Origin: an uncultured Pseudomonadota bacterium | GTDB taxonomy: Bacteria; Desulfobacterota; Binatia; Binatales; Binataceae | Length of the DNA stretch: 35,309 bases | Direction: 5' to 3' | Assembly (NCBI GenBank): GCA_937889395.1 | Contig: CALAOW010000078.1 | Location: 1 to 35,309, forward strand | Part shown: piece by piece, positions 7,531 to 15,175 of the stretch | Numbering within the stretch: position 1 is the first letter of the stretch | Layout: each line of letters starts with the position of its first letter | Translations under genes and position numbers: made by a program | The notes under the pieces: model-generated | What the model saw: only the letters and a program-made list of their open reading frames with translations | What the model was told of the DNA's origin: nothing | Database searches by the model: none

Positions 7531-8592
7531 ATGCTGGATAAGGCAAGCGCAATAGAAGAGCGGGTGGCGGAACTCGAGCGCAAGCTCAGCGATCCGGCCA
7601 CGCTGGGCAATCAGCGCGAATACGCCAGAATCGCCAAAGAGCGCGCGCAGCTTTCCGAGGCGGCGCATTGCGCCCGCGAATATATCCGCATCGCCGACGA
7701 GATCGCGGGCCACAAATCGATTCTCGACGGCGACGACGCCGACTTGCGCGAGCTTGCCAAGGCCGAGCTGCCGACGCTGCAGAAAAATCTTGACGCTCTC
7801 GAACAGAAGCTCAAGGAGCTGCTGACGCCGCGCGATCCCAACGACGAAAAGAATGTGATCCTCGAAATCCGCGCCGGAACCGGCGGCGAAGAGGCGTCAT
7901 TGTTTGCCGGGGACCTGTATCGTATGTACACGCGCTACGCCGAGCGCCACGGATTCAAGATCGAGGCGCTGAGCTTGAGCGACACCGGGCTTGGCGGAAT
8001 CAAGGAAGTGATCGCGTTGGTCAGCGGACGCGGCGCATACTCGCGGCTCAAGTACGAAGGCGGGGTGCATCGCGTGCAGCGGGTGCCGGAGACGGAAGGG
8101 TCGGGGCGCATTCACACCTCCGCGGTCACGGTGGCAGTAATGCCCGAAGCCGACGAGGTCGAGGTCAATATCAACGAGGCGAAGGACCTGCGAATCGACG
8201 TGATGCGCGCGTCGGGGCCGGGCGGCCAGAGCGTCAACACGACAGACTCGGCGGTGCGAATCACGCACATCCCGAGCGGCATGGTGATAATCCAGCGCGA
8301 CGAAAAATCGCAGCACAAGAACAAAGCGAAGGCGTTGAAGATACTGCGGGCGCGCCTACTCGAGGCTGCGCAGTCGGAGCAGCAGGCGAAGATCGCGCAG
8401 ACGCGGCGTTCGATGGTGGGGACGGGCGACCGTTCCGAGCGAATCCGCACGTACAATTTTCCGCAATCGCGCGTGACCGACCATCGCGTCAACGTGACGA
8501 TTCATCAGCTCGACAATTTTCTCGACGGCGCGATCGATCCGATTATCGACGCGCTGGCGGCCTACGATCAGGAGCAAGCGCTCAGCGCGTAG
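7531..8592 (+). CDS. prfA: Peptide chain release factor 1
   Basis: 353 residues, normal length for RF1. The peptidyl-tRNA hydrolysis motif GGQ lies at residues 231-233 inside ASGPGGQSVNTTDSAVR. The stop-codon reading tripeptide fits the RF1 pattern PxT as PET (residues 186-188, in RVPETEGSGRIHTS), where many RF1s have PAT or PVT; RF2 would carry SPF. It therefore reads UAA and UAG. The N-terminal coiled-coil domain (AIEERVAELERKL) is present. prmC, which methylates the GGQ glutamine, follows eight bases later. A 13-codon frame (7500-7541) overlaps the start codon. Confidence 0.97.
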   Translation: MLDKASAIEERVAELERKLSDPATLGNQREYARIAKERAQLSEAAHCAREYIRIADEIAGHKSILDGDDADLRELAKAELPTLQKNLDALEQKLKELLTPRDPNDEKNVILEIRAGTGGEEASLFAGDLYRMYTRYAERHGFKIEALSLSDTGLGGIKEVIALVSGRGAYSRLKYEGGVHRVQRVPETEGSGRIHTSAVTVAVMPEADEVEVNINEAKDLRIDVMRASGPGGQSVNTTDSAVRITHIPSGMVIIQRDEKSQHKNKAKALKILRARLLEAAQSEQQAKIAQTRRSMVGTGDRSERIRTYNFPQSRVTDHRVNVTIHQLDNFLDGAIDPIIDALAAYDQEQALSA

Positions 8593-8599
8593 CATCGTC

Positions 8600-9484
8600 A
8601 TGAGCGAGGTGCTCGCGCGGCGCGCGTTGGAGGAGATAGACAAGGCCGCGCGCCGGCTCGCGGTCAGCGGCATCGAATCGGCGCGGCTCGACGCGGAACT
8701 TCTGATGGCTGCGGCGGCAGGGGTCACGCGTGAGGCGGTTATCACCGGCTCGATCGATCTATCACCCGCGACGCTGAGCAACTTCGAGACGATGATCGCG
8801 CGCCGCGAAAAGCGCGAGCCGGTCGCGTACCTGCTGGGGCGCAAGGAATTCTACTCGCTCGATTTCGAGGTCAATCCGGCGGTCCTGATTCCGCGGCCGG
8901 AGAGCGAGATCGTCGTTGCGGCGGCGCTGGGGTTCATCGCCGGGGCGCCAGACGCGCGCGTACTCGACATCGGCACCGGGTCTGGCGCGATTGCGATCGC
9001 AATTGCAGTTAACGCACCGCGCGTGCGCGTGACTGCGGTGGACATTTCCGCCGACGCGATTGCGGTGGCGTCGCGCAACGCCCAGCATCATAGGGTCGAG
9101 GATCGCGTGACGTTCCGGCGCGCCGACTGCTTCGAAATCCTGGACGGAGGACCGGCGCTGGGATCTTTCGAGGTGATAGTCTCCAATCCGCCGTATCTGG
9201 ATGACGCGGAGATCGCCGCTTTGGAGCCCGACGTGCGCGGCTACGAGCCGCGCGTTGCGTTGAGAGCGGGAGCCGGCGGGCTCGACATCCTTCGCAGAAT
9301 TGCGGCGGGCGTGCCACAGCATCAGCATCTTGCGAGCGCTGGCGAGCTGATCGTGGAAGTGGGGGCGGAGCAGGCGGCGGCGGTCGCGAAGCTTGTCGAG
9401 GAAGCGGGCTTGCGGGTCGTCTCTGTGATAAACGATTTCGCGGGGCATTCGCGTGTCGTGCGCGCGAGAAGAAGCCGGGCGTAG
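8600..9484 (+). CDS. prmC: Release factor glutamine methyltransferase
   Basis: 294 residues. It has the PrmC/HemK layout: an N-terminal helical domain that holds the release factor, then a Rossmann methyltransferase with the SAM loop DIGTGSGAIAIA (residues 123-134) and the glutamine-binding catalytic motif NPPY (196-199) in VSNPPYLDDAEIAALEPDV. It transfers a methyl group from SAM to the GGQ glutamine of RF1 and RF2 in the cytoplasm, raising termination efficiency. It is placed eight bases after prfA, its substrate's gene, the standard bacterial pairing. Confidence 0.95.
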   Translation: MSEVLARRALEEIDKAARRLAVSGIESARLDAELLMAAAAGVTREAVITGSIDLSPATLSNFETMIARREKREPVAYLLGRKEFYSLDFEVNPAVLIPRPESEIVVAAALGFIAGAPDARVLDIGTGSGAIAIAIAVNAPRVRVTAVDISADAIAVASRNAQHHRVEDRVTFRRADCFEILDGGPALGSFEVIVSNPPYLDDAEIAALEPDVRGYEPRVALRAGAGGLDILRRIAAGVPQHQHLASAGELIVEVGAEQAAAVAKLVEEAGLRVVSVINDFAGHSRVVRARRSRA

Positions 9485-9490
9485 TTGGCG

Positions 9491-10747
9491 ATGGAGAAAA
9501 TGATAATTCATGGCGGTGCTCCGCTGCGCGGGATCGTGACGCTCAGCGGCAGCAAGAACGCCGCGCTGCCGATCATGATGGCGTCGATCCTGACGCCGGA
9601 ACCGCTTCATCTCAGCAACGTGCCGCGGCTGCGCGATGTGGAAACCGCGATGGCACTTCTCTTCCAACTCGGCGTCGCGGCGCGCTGGACCGATGAGCAT
9701 TGCGTCGAGCTTTGCGCCGCAAAAGTCACCTCGCACGAGGCGTCGTACGAACTGGTCAAGACGATGCGCGCGTCGTTCGTCGTGCTTGGCCCGTTGCTGG
9801 CGCGCACCGGACGCGCGCGCGTATCGACTCCGGGTGGATGCGCGATAGGCGCGCGGCCGGTGAATTTGCACATCTCGGGTATTCGCGCACTCGGAAGCAA
9901 GATTCAGTTTCGTCACGGTTACGTCGAGGCGCACGCCGAGAAACTGACGGGCGGGCGGATCTGGCTTGATTTTCCCTCGGTGGGCGCAACCGAGAACATT
10001 TTAATGGCGGCGGTCACGGCCCGTGGCCGCACCGTGATCGAAAACGCCGCGCGTGAACCCGAGGTTCAGGATCTCGCGCGAGTGCTGGCCAAGATGGGCG
10101 CGAAAATCAGCGGTGCCGGCACGCACGTATTGGAAATCGAGGGCGTCGAGCGGCTCCATGGCGCCGAGCACGAAATAATCTGCGACCGAATCGAGGCGGG
10201 CTCGATGATGGCGGCGGCGGCGATCACCGGCGGCGACGTTACGATTGCAAATGCCCCGATCGAGCATCTCGAGGCCGTCACGGCCAAGCTGCGCGAGGCG
10301 GGCGTCGTGGTGGAGGCGAACGGCAAGGGCCTCCGCGTCGCGCGCGGCGATAAACTCAAGTCGGTCGAGCTGCGCACGCTGCCGTATCCGGGGTTTCCCA
10401 CCGATCTTCAGGCTCAGATGATGGCGATGCTGACGCAGGCCGACGGCACCTCCGTCATCACGGAGACGATTTTCGAAAATCGATTCATGCATGCCCAGGA
10501 ACTGGCGCGGATGGGCGCCGACATAATGATGAAAGGTCCCACCGCCGTAGTCCGGGGGCCGTCGAAGCTGAGCGGCGCTCCGGTGATGGCGACCGACCTG
10601 CGCGCCAGCATGGGGTTGATAATCGCCGGCCTTGCCGCGGAAAACACGACCGAGCTCAGCCGCATCTATCATCTGGACCGCGGCTACGAGGCGCTCGACG
10701 CCAAGCTCAAGCATCTCGGTGCGCGAATCGAGCGCGCTCAAGAATAA
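9491..10747 (+). CDS. murA: UDP-N-acetylglucosamine 1-carboxyvinyltransferase
   Basis: About 418 residues, normal for MurA. It transfers enolpyruvate from PEP to UDP-GlcNAc, the first committed step of peptidoglycan synthesis, in the cytoplasm. Visible are the N-terminal SGSKNAALP with the conserved Lys-Asn pair and the active-site loop TPGGCAIGARPVNLH. The cysteine near residue 117 is retained, so the enzyme should be fosfomycin-sensitive (Asp here would mean natural resistance). A later FPTDLQAQMMA segment and the terminal RGYEALDAKLKHLGA also match the family. ATG 9491 is chosen; a TTG at 9485 directly after prmC is an alternative. Its stop overlaps the hisD ATG by one base, so the two are translationally linked. 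Confidence 0.96.
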   Translation: MEKMIIHGGAPLRGIVTLSGSKNAALPIMMASILTPEPLHLSNVPRLRDVETAMALLFQLGVAARWTDEHCVELCAAKVTSHEASYELVKTMRASFVVLGPLLARTGRARVSTPGGCAIGARPVNLHISGIRALGSKIQFRHGYVEAHAEKLTGGRIWLDFPSVGATENILMAAVTARGRTVIENAAREPEVQDLARVLAKMGAKISGAGTHVLEIEGVERLHGAEHEIICDRIEAGSMMAAAAITGGDVTIANAPIEHLEAVTAKLREAGVVVEANGKGLRVARGDKLKSVELRTLPYPGFPTDLQAQMMAMLTQADGTSVITETIFENRFMHAQELARMGADIMMKGPTAVVRGPSKLSGAPVMATDLRASMGLIIAGLAAENTTELSRIYHLDRGYEALDAKLKHLGARIERAQE

Positions 10748-12075
10748 TGAGACCGCGAGTCCTTAAGTCTCAGACTCCTGAGTTCAGAAAATTTCTGGCC
10801 GCGATACTCGCGCGCCGGGGTGGCGACAGCGCGGGGATCGATCGCGTCGTGTCGAAGATTATTGCCGACGTGCGAAAGCGCGGCGATCGTGCGCTTATCG
10901 ATCTGACGGCCAAATTCGACGGGGTGAAGCTTACCGCGGCCACGATCCGGGTGACGCCCGCGCAGCGGCAATCGGCGATCAAGCGAATCGGTGCTGAAGA
11001 TCGCCGTGCGCTGGAGCTGGCGGCACGGCGAATCGCAGATTTTCATCGCCGCACGATGGAGAAATCGTTCATCTATCGCGACAAGTCCGGGATGCGGCTG
11101 GGCCAGATGGTGCAACCGATGCGCCGGGTGGGGATTTATGTGCCCGGAGGGCTGGGCGCGTATCCGTCGTCGGTGCTTATGAACGCGATTCCCGCCAAGG
11201 TGGCCGGCGTCGCCGAAATCGTGATGGTCTCGCCGCCGTCGGCCGAGGGCGAGCGGCTGGCGGTGCTGGCGGCTGCGGAAATTGCCGGCGTGGACGAATT
11301 CTACCGCGTGGGAGGAGCGCAGGCGGTCGCGGCGCTCGCATACGGGACCGAAACCATCAAGCCGGTGGACAAGATCGTCGGTCCCGGCAACGCCTTCGTG
11401 CAAGCCGCAAAGCGAATGGTCTATGGCGCTGTCGATATCGACAAGATGGCGGGACCGAGCGAGGTGCTGGTGATAGCAGACGACCGCGCGCATCCCGAAT
11501 GGATTGCCGCCGACCTGATCGCGCAGGCAGAGCATGGTTCCGGCGACGAGACGGCGATGCTGCTGACGACGTCGGCGCGCATCGCGGATCGCGTGGCCGA
11601 GGCGGTGGAAGTCGCGCTGAAAAGCCTGCCGCGCGCCCGCCAGGTCGAGAATGCGCTGGTCAAACGGGGCGCCGTGGTTATCGTTCACGATCTCAATGAG
11701 GCCTTCGAGCTGGCCAACGAGATAGCGCCAGAGCATCTCGAGCTCGACGTGCGCAATCCGTCGCGATGGGTCCCGCGGGTCAAGGCGGCGGGCGCGGTTT
11801 TTCTCGGCCCGCTTACGCCGGCGCCGCTCGGCGACTACCTTGCGGGCCCCAATCACGTTCTGCCGACCGGGGGCGCGGCGCGTTTCGCGTCGCCTTTGGG
11901 TGCATACGATTTCCTGAAGCGAACCAGTATAATCGAGGCGTCCAGCGGCGCGATTGCGGCGCTCGGACCGGTAGTCGCGCGGTTGGCGCGGATGGAAGGG
12001 TTCGAGGGGCATGCGCGCGCGATGGAACTGCGAGCAGGGGTGAGCCCTGCACCCAGTACTAAGAAGCAGGGGTGA
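10747..12075 (+). CDS. hisD: Histidinol dehydrogenase, C-terminus extended by a repeat
   Basis: 442 residues. The enzyme oxidises L-histidinol to L-histidine in two NAD+-dependent steps. Signature regions are VGPGNAFVQAAKRMVYG (from residue 211) and DIDKMAGPSEVLV. Zinc ligands appear as Q260 and H263 (AQAEHG), D363 (LGDY) and H422 (FEGHARAMELR). The catalytic Glu-His pair is E329-H330 (PEHLE). The family normally ends at about MELR (residue 429). The 13 further residues (AGVSPAPSTKKQG) are encoded by two tandem copies of a dispersed palindromic repeat, which also supplies the stop codon. The gene overlaps murA by one base; hisG, often between murA and hisD in related operons, is missing. Confidence 0.96.
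   Translation: MRPRVLKSQTPEFRKFLAAILARRGGDSAGIDRVVSKIIADVRKRGDRALIDLTAKFDGVKLTAATIRVTPAQRQSAIKRIGAEDRRALELAARRIADFHRRTMEKSFIYRDKSGMRLGQMVQPMRRVGIYVPGGLGAYPSSVLMNAIPAKVAGVAEIVMVSPPSAEGERLAVLAAAEIAGVDEFYRVGGAQAVAALAYGTETIKPVDKIVGPGNAFVQAAKRMVYGAVDIDKMAGPSEVLVIADDRAHPEWIAADLIAQAEHGSGDETAMLLTTSARIADRVAEAVEVALKSLPRARQVENALVKRGAVVIVHDLNEAFELANEIAPEHLELDVRNPSRWVPRVKAAGAVFLGPLTPAPLGDYLAGPNHVLPTGGAARFASPLGAYDFLKRTSIIEASSGAIAALGPVVARLARMEGFEGHARAMELRAGVSPAPSTKKQG
12034..12062 (+). repeat. Dispersed palindromic repeat, copy 2 (inside the hisD 3' end)
   Basis: The unit reads GCAGGGGTGAGCCCTGC then ACCC, AGTAC and TAA. It differs from copies 1 and 3 at the centre of the palindrome (GAG for GAC). It is read in the hisD frame as AGVSPAPSTK. 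Copy 3 follows after three bases, giving a head-to-tail pair. Confidence 0.72.
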
Positions 12076-12094
12076 CCCCTGCACCCGGTATTAA
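12066..12094 (+). repeat. Dispersed palindromic repeat, copy 3 (carries the hisD stop)
   Basis: The core GCAGGGGTGACCCCTGC is identical to copy 1, followed by ACCC, GGTA and TTAA. The TGA of its own GGGGTGA ends hisD at 12075. The hisB start lies ten bases after the repeat, so the pair forms the whole hisD-hisB junction and could fold into hairpins in the mRNA. Confidence 0.75.
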
Positions 12095-12103
12095 GAAAAA
12101 GAA

Positions 12104-12775
12104 ATGCAAAACAAACGAAAAGTCGGCTTGCAAAATCAAGGTAAGACGCGCGCGCGGCCGGTCGCGGAAATTGCGCCGGCCGAGGCGAAGCGCAGCGCGG
12201 AAGTCGAGCGCAAGACGCGCGAGACTTCGGTCACGGTTGCGCTCAAGCTCGACGGGACAGGGCTCGGCGAGGCAAAGACGGGGGTTCCGTTCCTCGATCA
12301 CATGCTGGAAAGCTTCGCGCGCCATGGATTTTTCGACTTGAAGGTCGAGGCCAAGGGCGATTTGCACGTAGATGACCATCACACAGTCGAAGATGTCGGA
12401 ATGGTGCTGGGCAGGGCGTTTCGAGAGGCGCTGGGCGATCGCGCGGGAATCAAGCGCTTTGGCGAGGCGACGGTGCCGCTCGACGAGGCCGTCTGTACGG
12501 CAATTGTTGATATCAGCGGGCGCGCGTACCTGGGCTACAACGTCCCGATCAGCCAGGAGCTGGTCGGTAACTTTCAGACCGCGCTGGTGCACGATTTTAT
12601 GAAGGCACTGACGGACGAGACCGGGATGAACCTGCACCTCAACCTGGTCAGCGGCCGCAACCCGCATCACATCATCGAGGCAACGTTCAAGGCGTTGGCG
12701 CGTGCGATGGACCAAGCAACGGGGCGCGAGCCGCGGCTTTCAGGCGTACTTTCGACCAAAGGCACGCTCAGCTAG
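12104..12775 (+). CDS. hisB: Imidazoleglycerol-phosphate dehydratase
   Basis: 223 residues, a single-function IGPD (no histidinol-phosphatase domain). It dehydrates imidazoleglycerol phosphate to imidazoleacetol phosphate in histidine synthesis. The manganese-binding motifs are clear: HHTVED at residues 92-97 and the later PHHIIEATFKALARA, plus GVPFLDHMLESFARH. About 35 N-terminal residues before RKTRETSV are basic/polar and not part of the usual ~195-residue enzyme. They begin straight after the palindromic repeats, so either the repeats moved the start or the true start is later, although no better start codon with a ribosome site is evident. It follows hisD by 28 bases and precedes hisA by five; hisH, usually between them, is absent. 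Confidence 0.95.
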   Translation: MQNKRKVGLQNQGKTRARPVAEIAPAEAKRSAEVERKTRETSVTVALKLDGTGLGEAKTGVPFLDHMLESFARHGFFDLKVEAKGDLHVDDHHTVEDVGMVLGRAFREALGDRAGIKRFGEATVPLDEAVCTAIVDISGRAYLGYNVPISQELVGNFQTALVHDFMKALTDETGMNLHLNLVSGRNPHHIIEATFKALARAMDQATGREPRLSGVLSTKGTLS

Positions 12776-12780
12776 GCCGC

Positions 12781-13530
12781 TTGTTCGAAAACTTCACCGT
12801 TATTCCGTCGATTGACCTGAAGGACGGCCAAGTCGTGCGCCTGCTGCGCGGCGACATGAACCGGGCGACCGTCTATGGGGCAGATCCCGGCCAGACCGCG
12901 CGTCGTTTTGAGGAGGAGGGGGGAGAGCTAATCCATATCGTCGATTTGGATGGCGCGATTGCCGGCGCACCGCGAAATATCGAGGCGATCGCCAAAATTC
13001 GCGCGGCCGTGAAATGCGCCATCGACGTCAGCGGCGGCCTGCGCACAATCGAGGCGGTTCGCGCGGCAATCGCGGGCGGGGCAGACCGGGTCTCGATTGG
13101 CTCCGCCGCAATCCTCGATCCCGAGCTGGTCCGCCGGGCCTGTGCCGAGTTTCCGGGCAGGGTCTTCGGGTCAATCGACATTCGCGAGGGCCGGCTTGCC
13201 GTCAAAGGATGGGTCGAGACCAGCCAGCTCACGGTAGCCGAGGCGGCGGATCGGTTTGGCGCGGCAGGGGTCGCGGCCGCGATCGTGACGGACATCTCCC
13301 GCGATGGCGCACAGATGGGCGTCGATGCGGCCCGGATGGAAGAAATTGCCAGGGCGGTGCGGATTCCAGTTATCGCGTCGGGCGGCGTCGCGAGTCTCGA
13401 CGACATTGGCGCCCTTCGGATGCGATTCGGCGCGGGGGTTGTGGGCGTGGTCGTGGGACGGGCGCTGTACGAAGGAAATTTCAGCCTGAGCGACGCGTTG
13501 GCGGTAGCTAAGAGGCCACAGGACTCTTGA
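12781..13530 (+). CDS. hisA: Phosphoribosylformimino-AICAR isomerase
   Basis: 249 residues from a TTG start five bases after hisB. The enzyme isomerises ProFAR to PRFAR, an Amadori rearrangement in histidine synthesis. The TIM-barrel half repeats are visible: IPSIDLKDGQVVRL with the first catalytic Asp (residue 12), IHIVDLDGA, IDVSGGLRT (phosphate loop), GSIDIREG with the probable second catalytic Asp (about residue 133), TDISRDGAQMG and VIASGGVASLDD (second phosphate loop). HisF would have different signatures, so this is HisA. It is the last histidine gene here; hisF does not follow and the sequence changes to lower GC directly after its stop. Confidence 0.94.
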   Translation: MFENFTVIPSIDLKDGQVVRLLRGDMNRATVYGADPGQTARRFEEEGGELIHIVDLDGAIAGAPRNIEAIAKIRAAVKCAIDVSGGLRTIEAVRAAIAGGADRVSIGSAAILDPELVRRACAEFPGRVFGSIDIREGRLAVKGWVETSQLTVAEAADRFGAAGVAAAIVTDISRDGAQMGVDAARMEEIARAVRIPVIASGGVASLDDIGALRMRFGAGVVGVVVGRALYEGNFSLSDALAVAKRPQDS

Positions 13531-13772
13531 CATCTGCCTGACGCACGTAGAGAATGCCAAAGCTGGGTAAAGATGTGAATTTAGGGTCTCAACTAAACGT
13601 AACCAATCAAGAGCAAACAGCGATAAAGACTGAGTTTCTACTTGGCTCATTAGGCCTTTACAACATAATGAGTAGCTCCCCTAAAACCAGTAAAGTCTCA
13701 CAGGGCGCGGGGGTAAATACATTCCCGCGGCTAATTGTTTCAACGAAATAAACGGGACGGAGGGACGCAAAG
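13531..13772 (+). other. A/T-richer leader region before the Flp pilin, with hairpin
   Basis: 242 bases without a convincing gene and visibly poorer in GC than the hisA side. A perfect 7-base stem CTCATTA/TAATGAG occupies 13646-13672. The frame 13554-13751 lacks a ribosome site and family likeness, so it is not called. The region ends in a strong GGAGGG ribosome site (13759-13764) eight bases before the pilin ATG. It probably holds the promoter and mRNA leader for the pilus genes and marks a junction of transferred DNA. Confidence 0.4.
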
Positions 13773-13942
13773 ATGGATCTGATCAGGAAACTGTATGTGA
13801 AGGCTAATGAGTTGGCGCGGGGCAGACGATGACTGAATATGCGCTGATTCTCGCGGCGGTCGCGGTGGTTGTCTTTGCCGCCTACCAGACAATGGGTACG
13901 ACCATCTCGAGCTTGCTGACCAACGTGGACACCCAACTCTAG
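13773..13942 (+). pseudogene. flp: Flp-type (class IVb) pilin, one-base frameshift
   Basis: The ATG at 13773, with a GGAGGG ribosome site, opens a frame MDLIRKLYVKANELARGRR that hits TGA at 13830-13832. From the overlapping ATG at 13829 a second frame reads MTEYALILAAVAVVVFAAYQ and on to TAG at 13942. Adding one base at the GGGG run (13819-13822) joins them into a 56-residue Flp prepilin whose processing site would be G|QTMTEYALI, with the class IVb Glu5 and Tyr6 in the right places. Read as is, the product is a 19-residue leader and a pilin lacking its cleavage glycine. It is either a true loss, a sequence error or, less likely, -1 slippage. Full length, spacing and ribosome site are otherwise normal. 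Confidence 0.8.
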
Positions 13943-14241
13943 ACGAGCGCCCCGACCGGAGGCAGATCGACCAGACCGGGTGGGGGCTCGGCGGACGGGT
14001 CAGCGGGCAACGCTGCTGGAGGCAGCTATCATTTCGCCGGCTGGGGATGTATACAGCAGGGACCAGTACGCGTTTATGACGCTTAAACCCGTCGTCATAG
14101 TCCACCACAACCTAGCGGTGCTGCTGCTCCACGTAGCAACCAAGTGAGTTTTGCGTAATGCTCGACCGAAAGAGCATTGCGCCAAGCCAGTTTGGCGAGT
14201 TCGACAGAAAGAGCAGAGAACAGATCCGTATGGAGTGGTCT
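13943..14241 (+). other. Structured spacer between Flp pilin and TadG-like gene
   Basis: About 300 bases with no supported gene. Two perfect stems are visible: TATGACG/CGTCATA at 14075-14099 and AATGCTC/GAGCATT at 14157-14178. Neither has a T-run, so they are not standard terminators; they may control mRNA stability between a highly expressed pilin and its minor partners. A frame entering from 14158 could extend the TadG-like protein, but the ribosome site favours 14242. Confidence 0.4.
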
Positions 14242-14300
14242 ATGAAAAAGTTATTCGGCAGTTCCTGTGGCCAGATAGCCGTTCTATACGCCGGGATAAT
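14229..14300 (+). repeat. 72-base direct repeat, copy A (start of first TadG-like gene)
   Basis: Matches 15551-15622 with three mismatches. It covers the ribosome site and the first ~20 codons of both TadG-like genes; after it the two genes diverge rapidly. Near-identity at the DNA level, synonymous positions included, points to a recent duplication or gene conversion of this end. Confidence 0.8.
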
Positions 14301-15175
14301 TGTGGGGCTGGTCGGAGCGATCGCGCTATGCACAGACGTAGGCGTGATTTACCTGAACTGGCATCGCATGCAGAAGGCGGTCGATGCGGCAGTTCTGGCG
14401 GGGGGAGCGGGGTTGCCTGACAACATCCCCGGGGCGACCGCTGCCACCAATTTCTACCTCGCGAGGAACGGAATTGCCGCCCCTGATGTTATTACGGGAC
14501 CGACCTATTCGAACGGCAATACCCAGATCAGTGTCACGGTGAAGCGGACGGTTCCGCTATTATTTCGGCCGCGTCCTCGGATTACTCAACTCTGACGTCC
14601 AGGTGACCGCAACCGCGCAGGCTCAGACCGCCTCCTCGCCGGGTAGCGGAGTTTTTCCAGCCGGTTTAAACGCGGCAAAGTTCCCGGATTTGGCCTTCGA
14701 TGGATCGGTGTCGTACTCGATATACAGCACCGACAATAATTCCCCCGGCAGCAAAGGTCCGCTCGACATCGATGGTGCCGGCGATCCTTTTCCCTACATG
14801 GGCCTCAAGCCATTCACCGGAACCGTGACGGCCGACGAGACCATTGGAACGCTCACGGGATGCAAGGTCGGACAGGCCAGGGGTCCCCTTTCTGAGCGGA
14901 TCGCGGCAGGCGTCGCGATGGACCCAAAAGGCACTTGGAACGACCACACGATCGGGAATCCGCAGGAAATTGTTCTGCCGGTCGGGACTTGGACGGGAGA
15001 AGGGATCAAAGCGATATTTAGAGTTTCTTCGTTTGTGAAAGCCTGGATCACGTCGGATTCCTCGGCCTGCGACGTCAACGTATATCTGATGCCCGGAGTG
15101 GCGGGGGGGAAAGCGAGCCTGGGAACGGCGTGCACCGCTGGCAACGGAATTTGCGTGGTAGCGTTGATCAAATAG
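14242..15175 (+). pseudogene. TadG-like Flp pilus-associated protein, frameshifted
   Basis: The ATG at 14242 is six bases after a GGAG site. The protein starts MKKLFGSSCGQIAVLYAG with one N-terminal transmembrane helix and the TadG-type segment TDVGVIYLNWHRMQKAVDAAVLAGG, then breaks: the frame ends at 14595, while the natural continuation (YFGRVLGLLNSDVQVTATAQA) lies one base over and runs to 15175. Removing one base near 14560 restores a single ~310-residue protein that aligns with its intact neighbour, whose matching segment is YFGKVVGLSTYAVSATAAAQA. TadG-like proteins are anchored envelope proteins of the Tad pilus with a pseudopilin-like N-terminus. The C-terminal half has no recognisable domain. 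The indel may be real decay or a sequencing error. Confidence 0.75.

Noticed and set aside
10738-12084. Long open frame on the minus strand opposite hisD
   Set aside because: It is a shadow of a high-GC coding strand; hisD is intact with all active-site residues, and the antisense product is Arg/His-rich without domain likeness.
13554-13751. 65-codon frame in the leader before the Flp pilin
   Set aside because: No ribosome site, no family likeness, and it overlaps a hairpin; non-coding leader is a simpler reading.
13754-13772. GGGACGCAAAG-like stretch suggesting a c-di-GMP (GEMM) riboswitch before the pilin
   Set aside because: Only a short piece of the core resembles it; the paired arms and the rest of the motif are absent, and the segment is better explained as the ribosome site.
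13819-13832. Programmed -1 frameshifting to make the full Flp prepilin
   Set aside because: No canonical slippery heptamer in the right phase and no obvious downstream pseudoknot; a one-base deletion or sequencing error is simpler, so it is listed only as a possibility.
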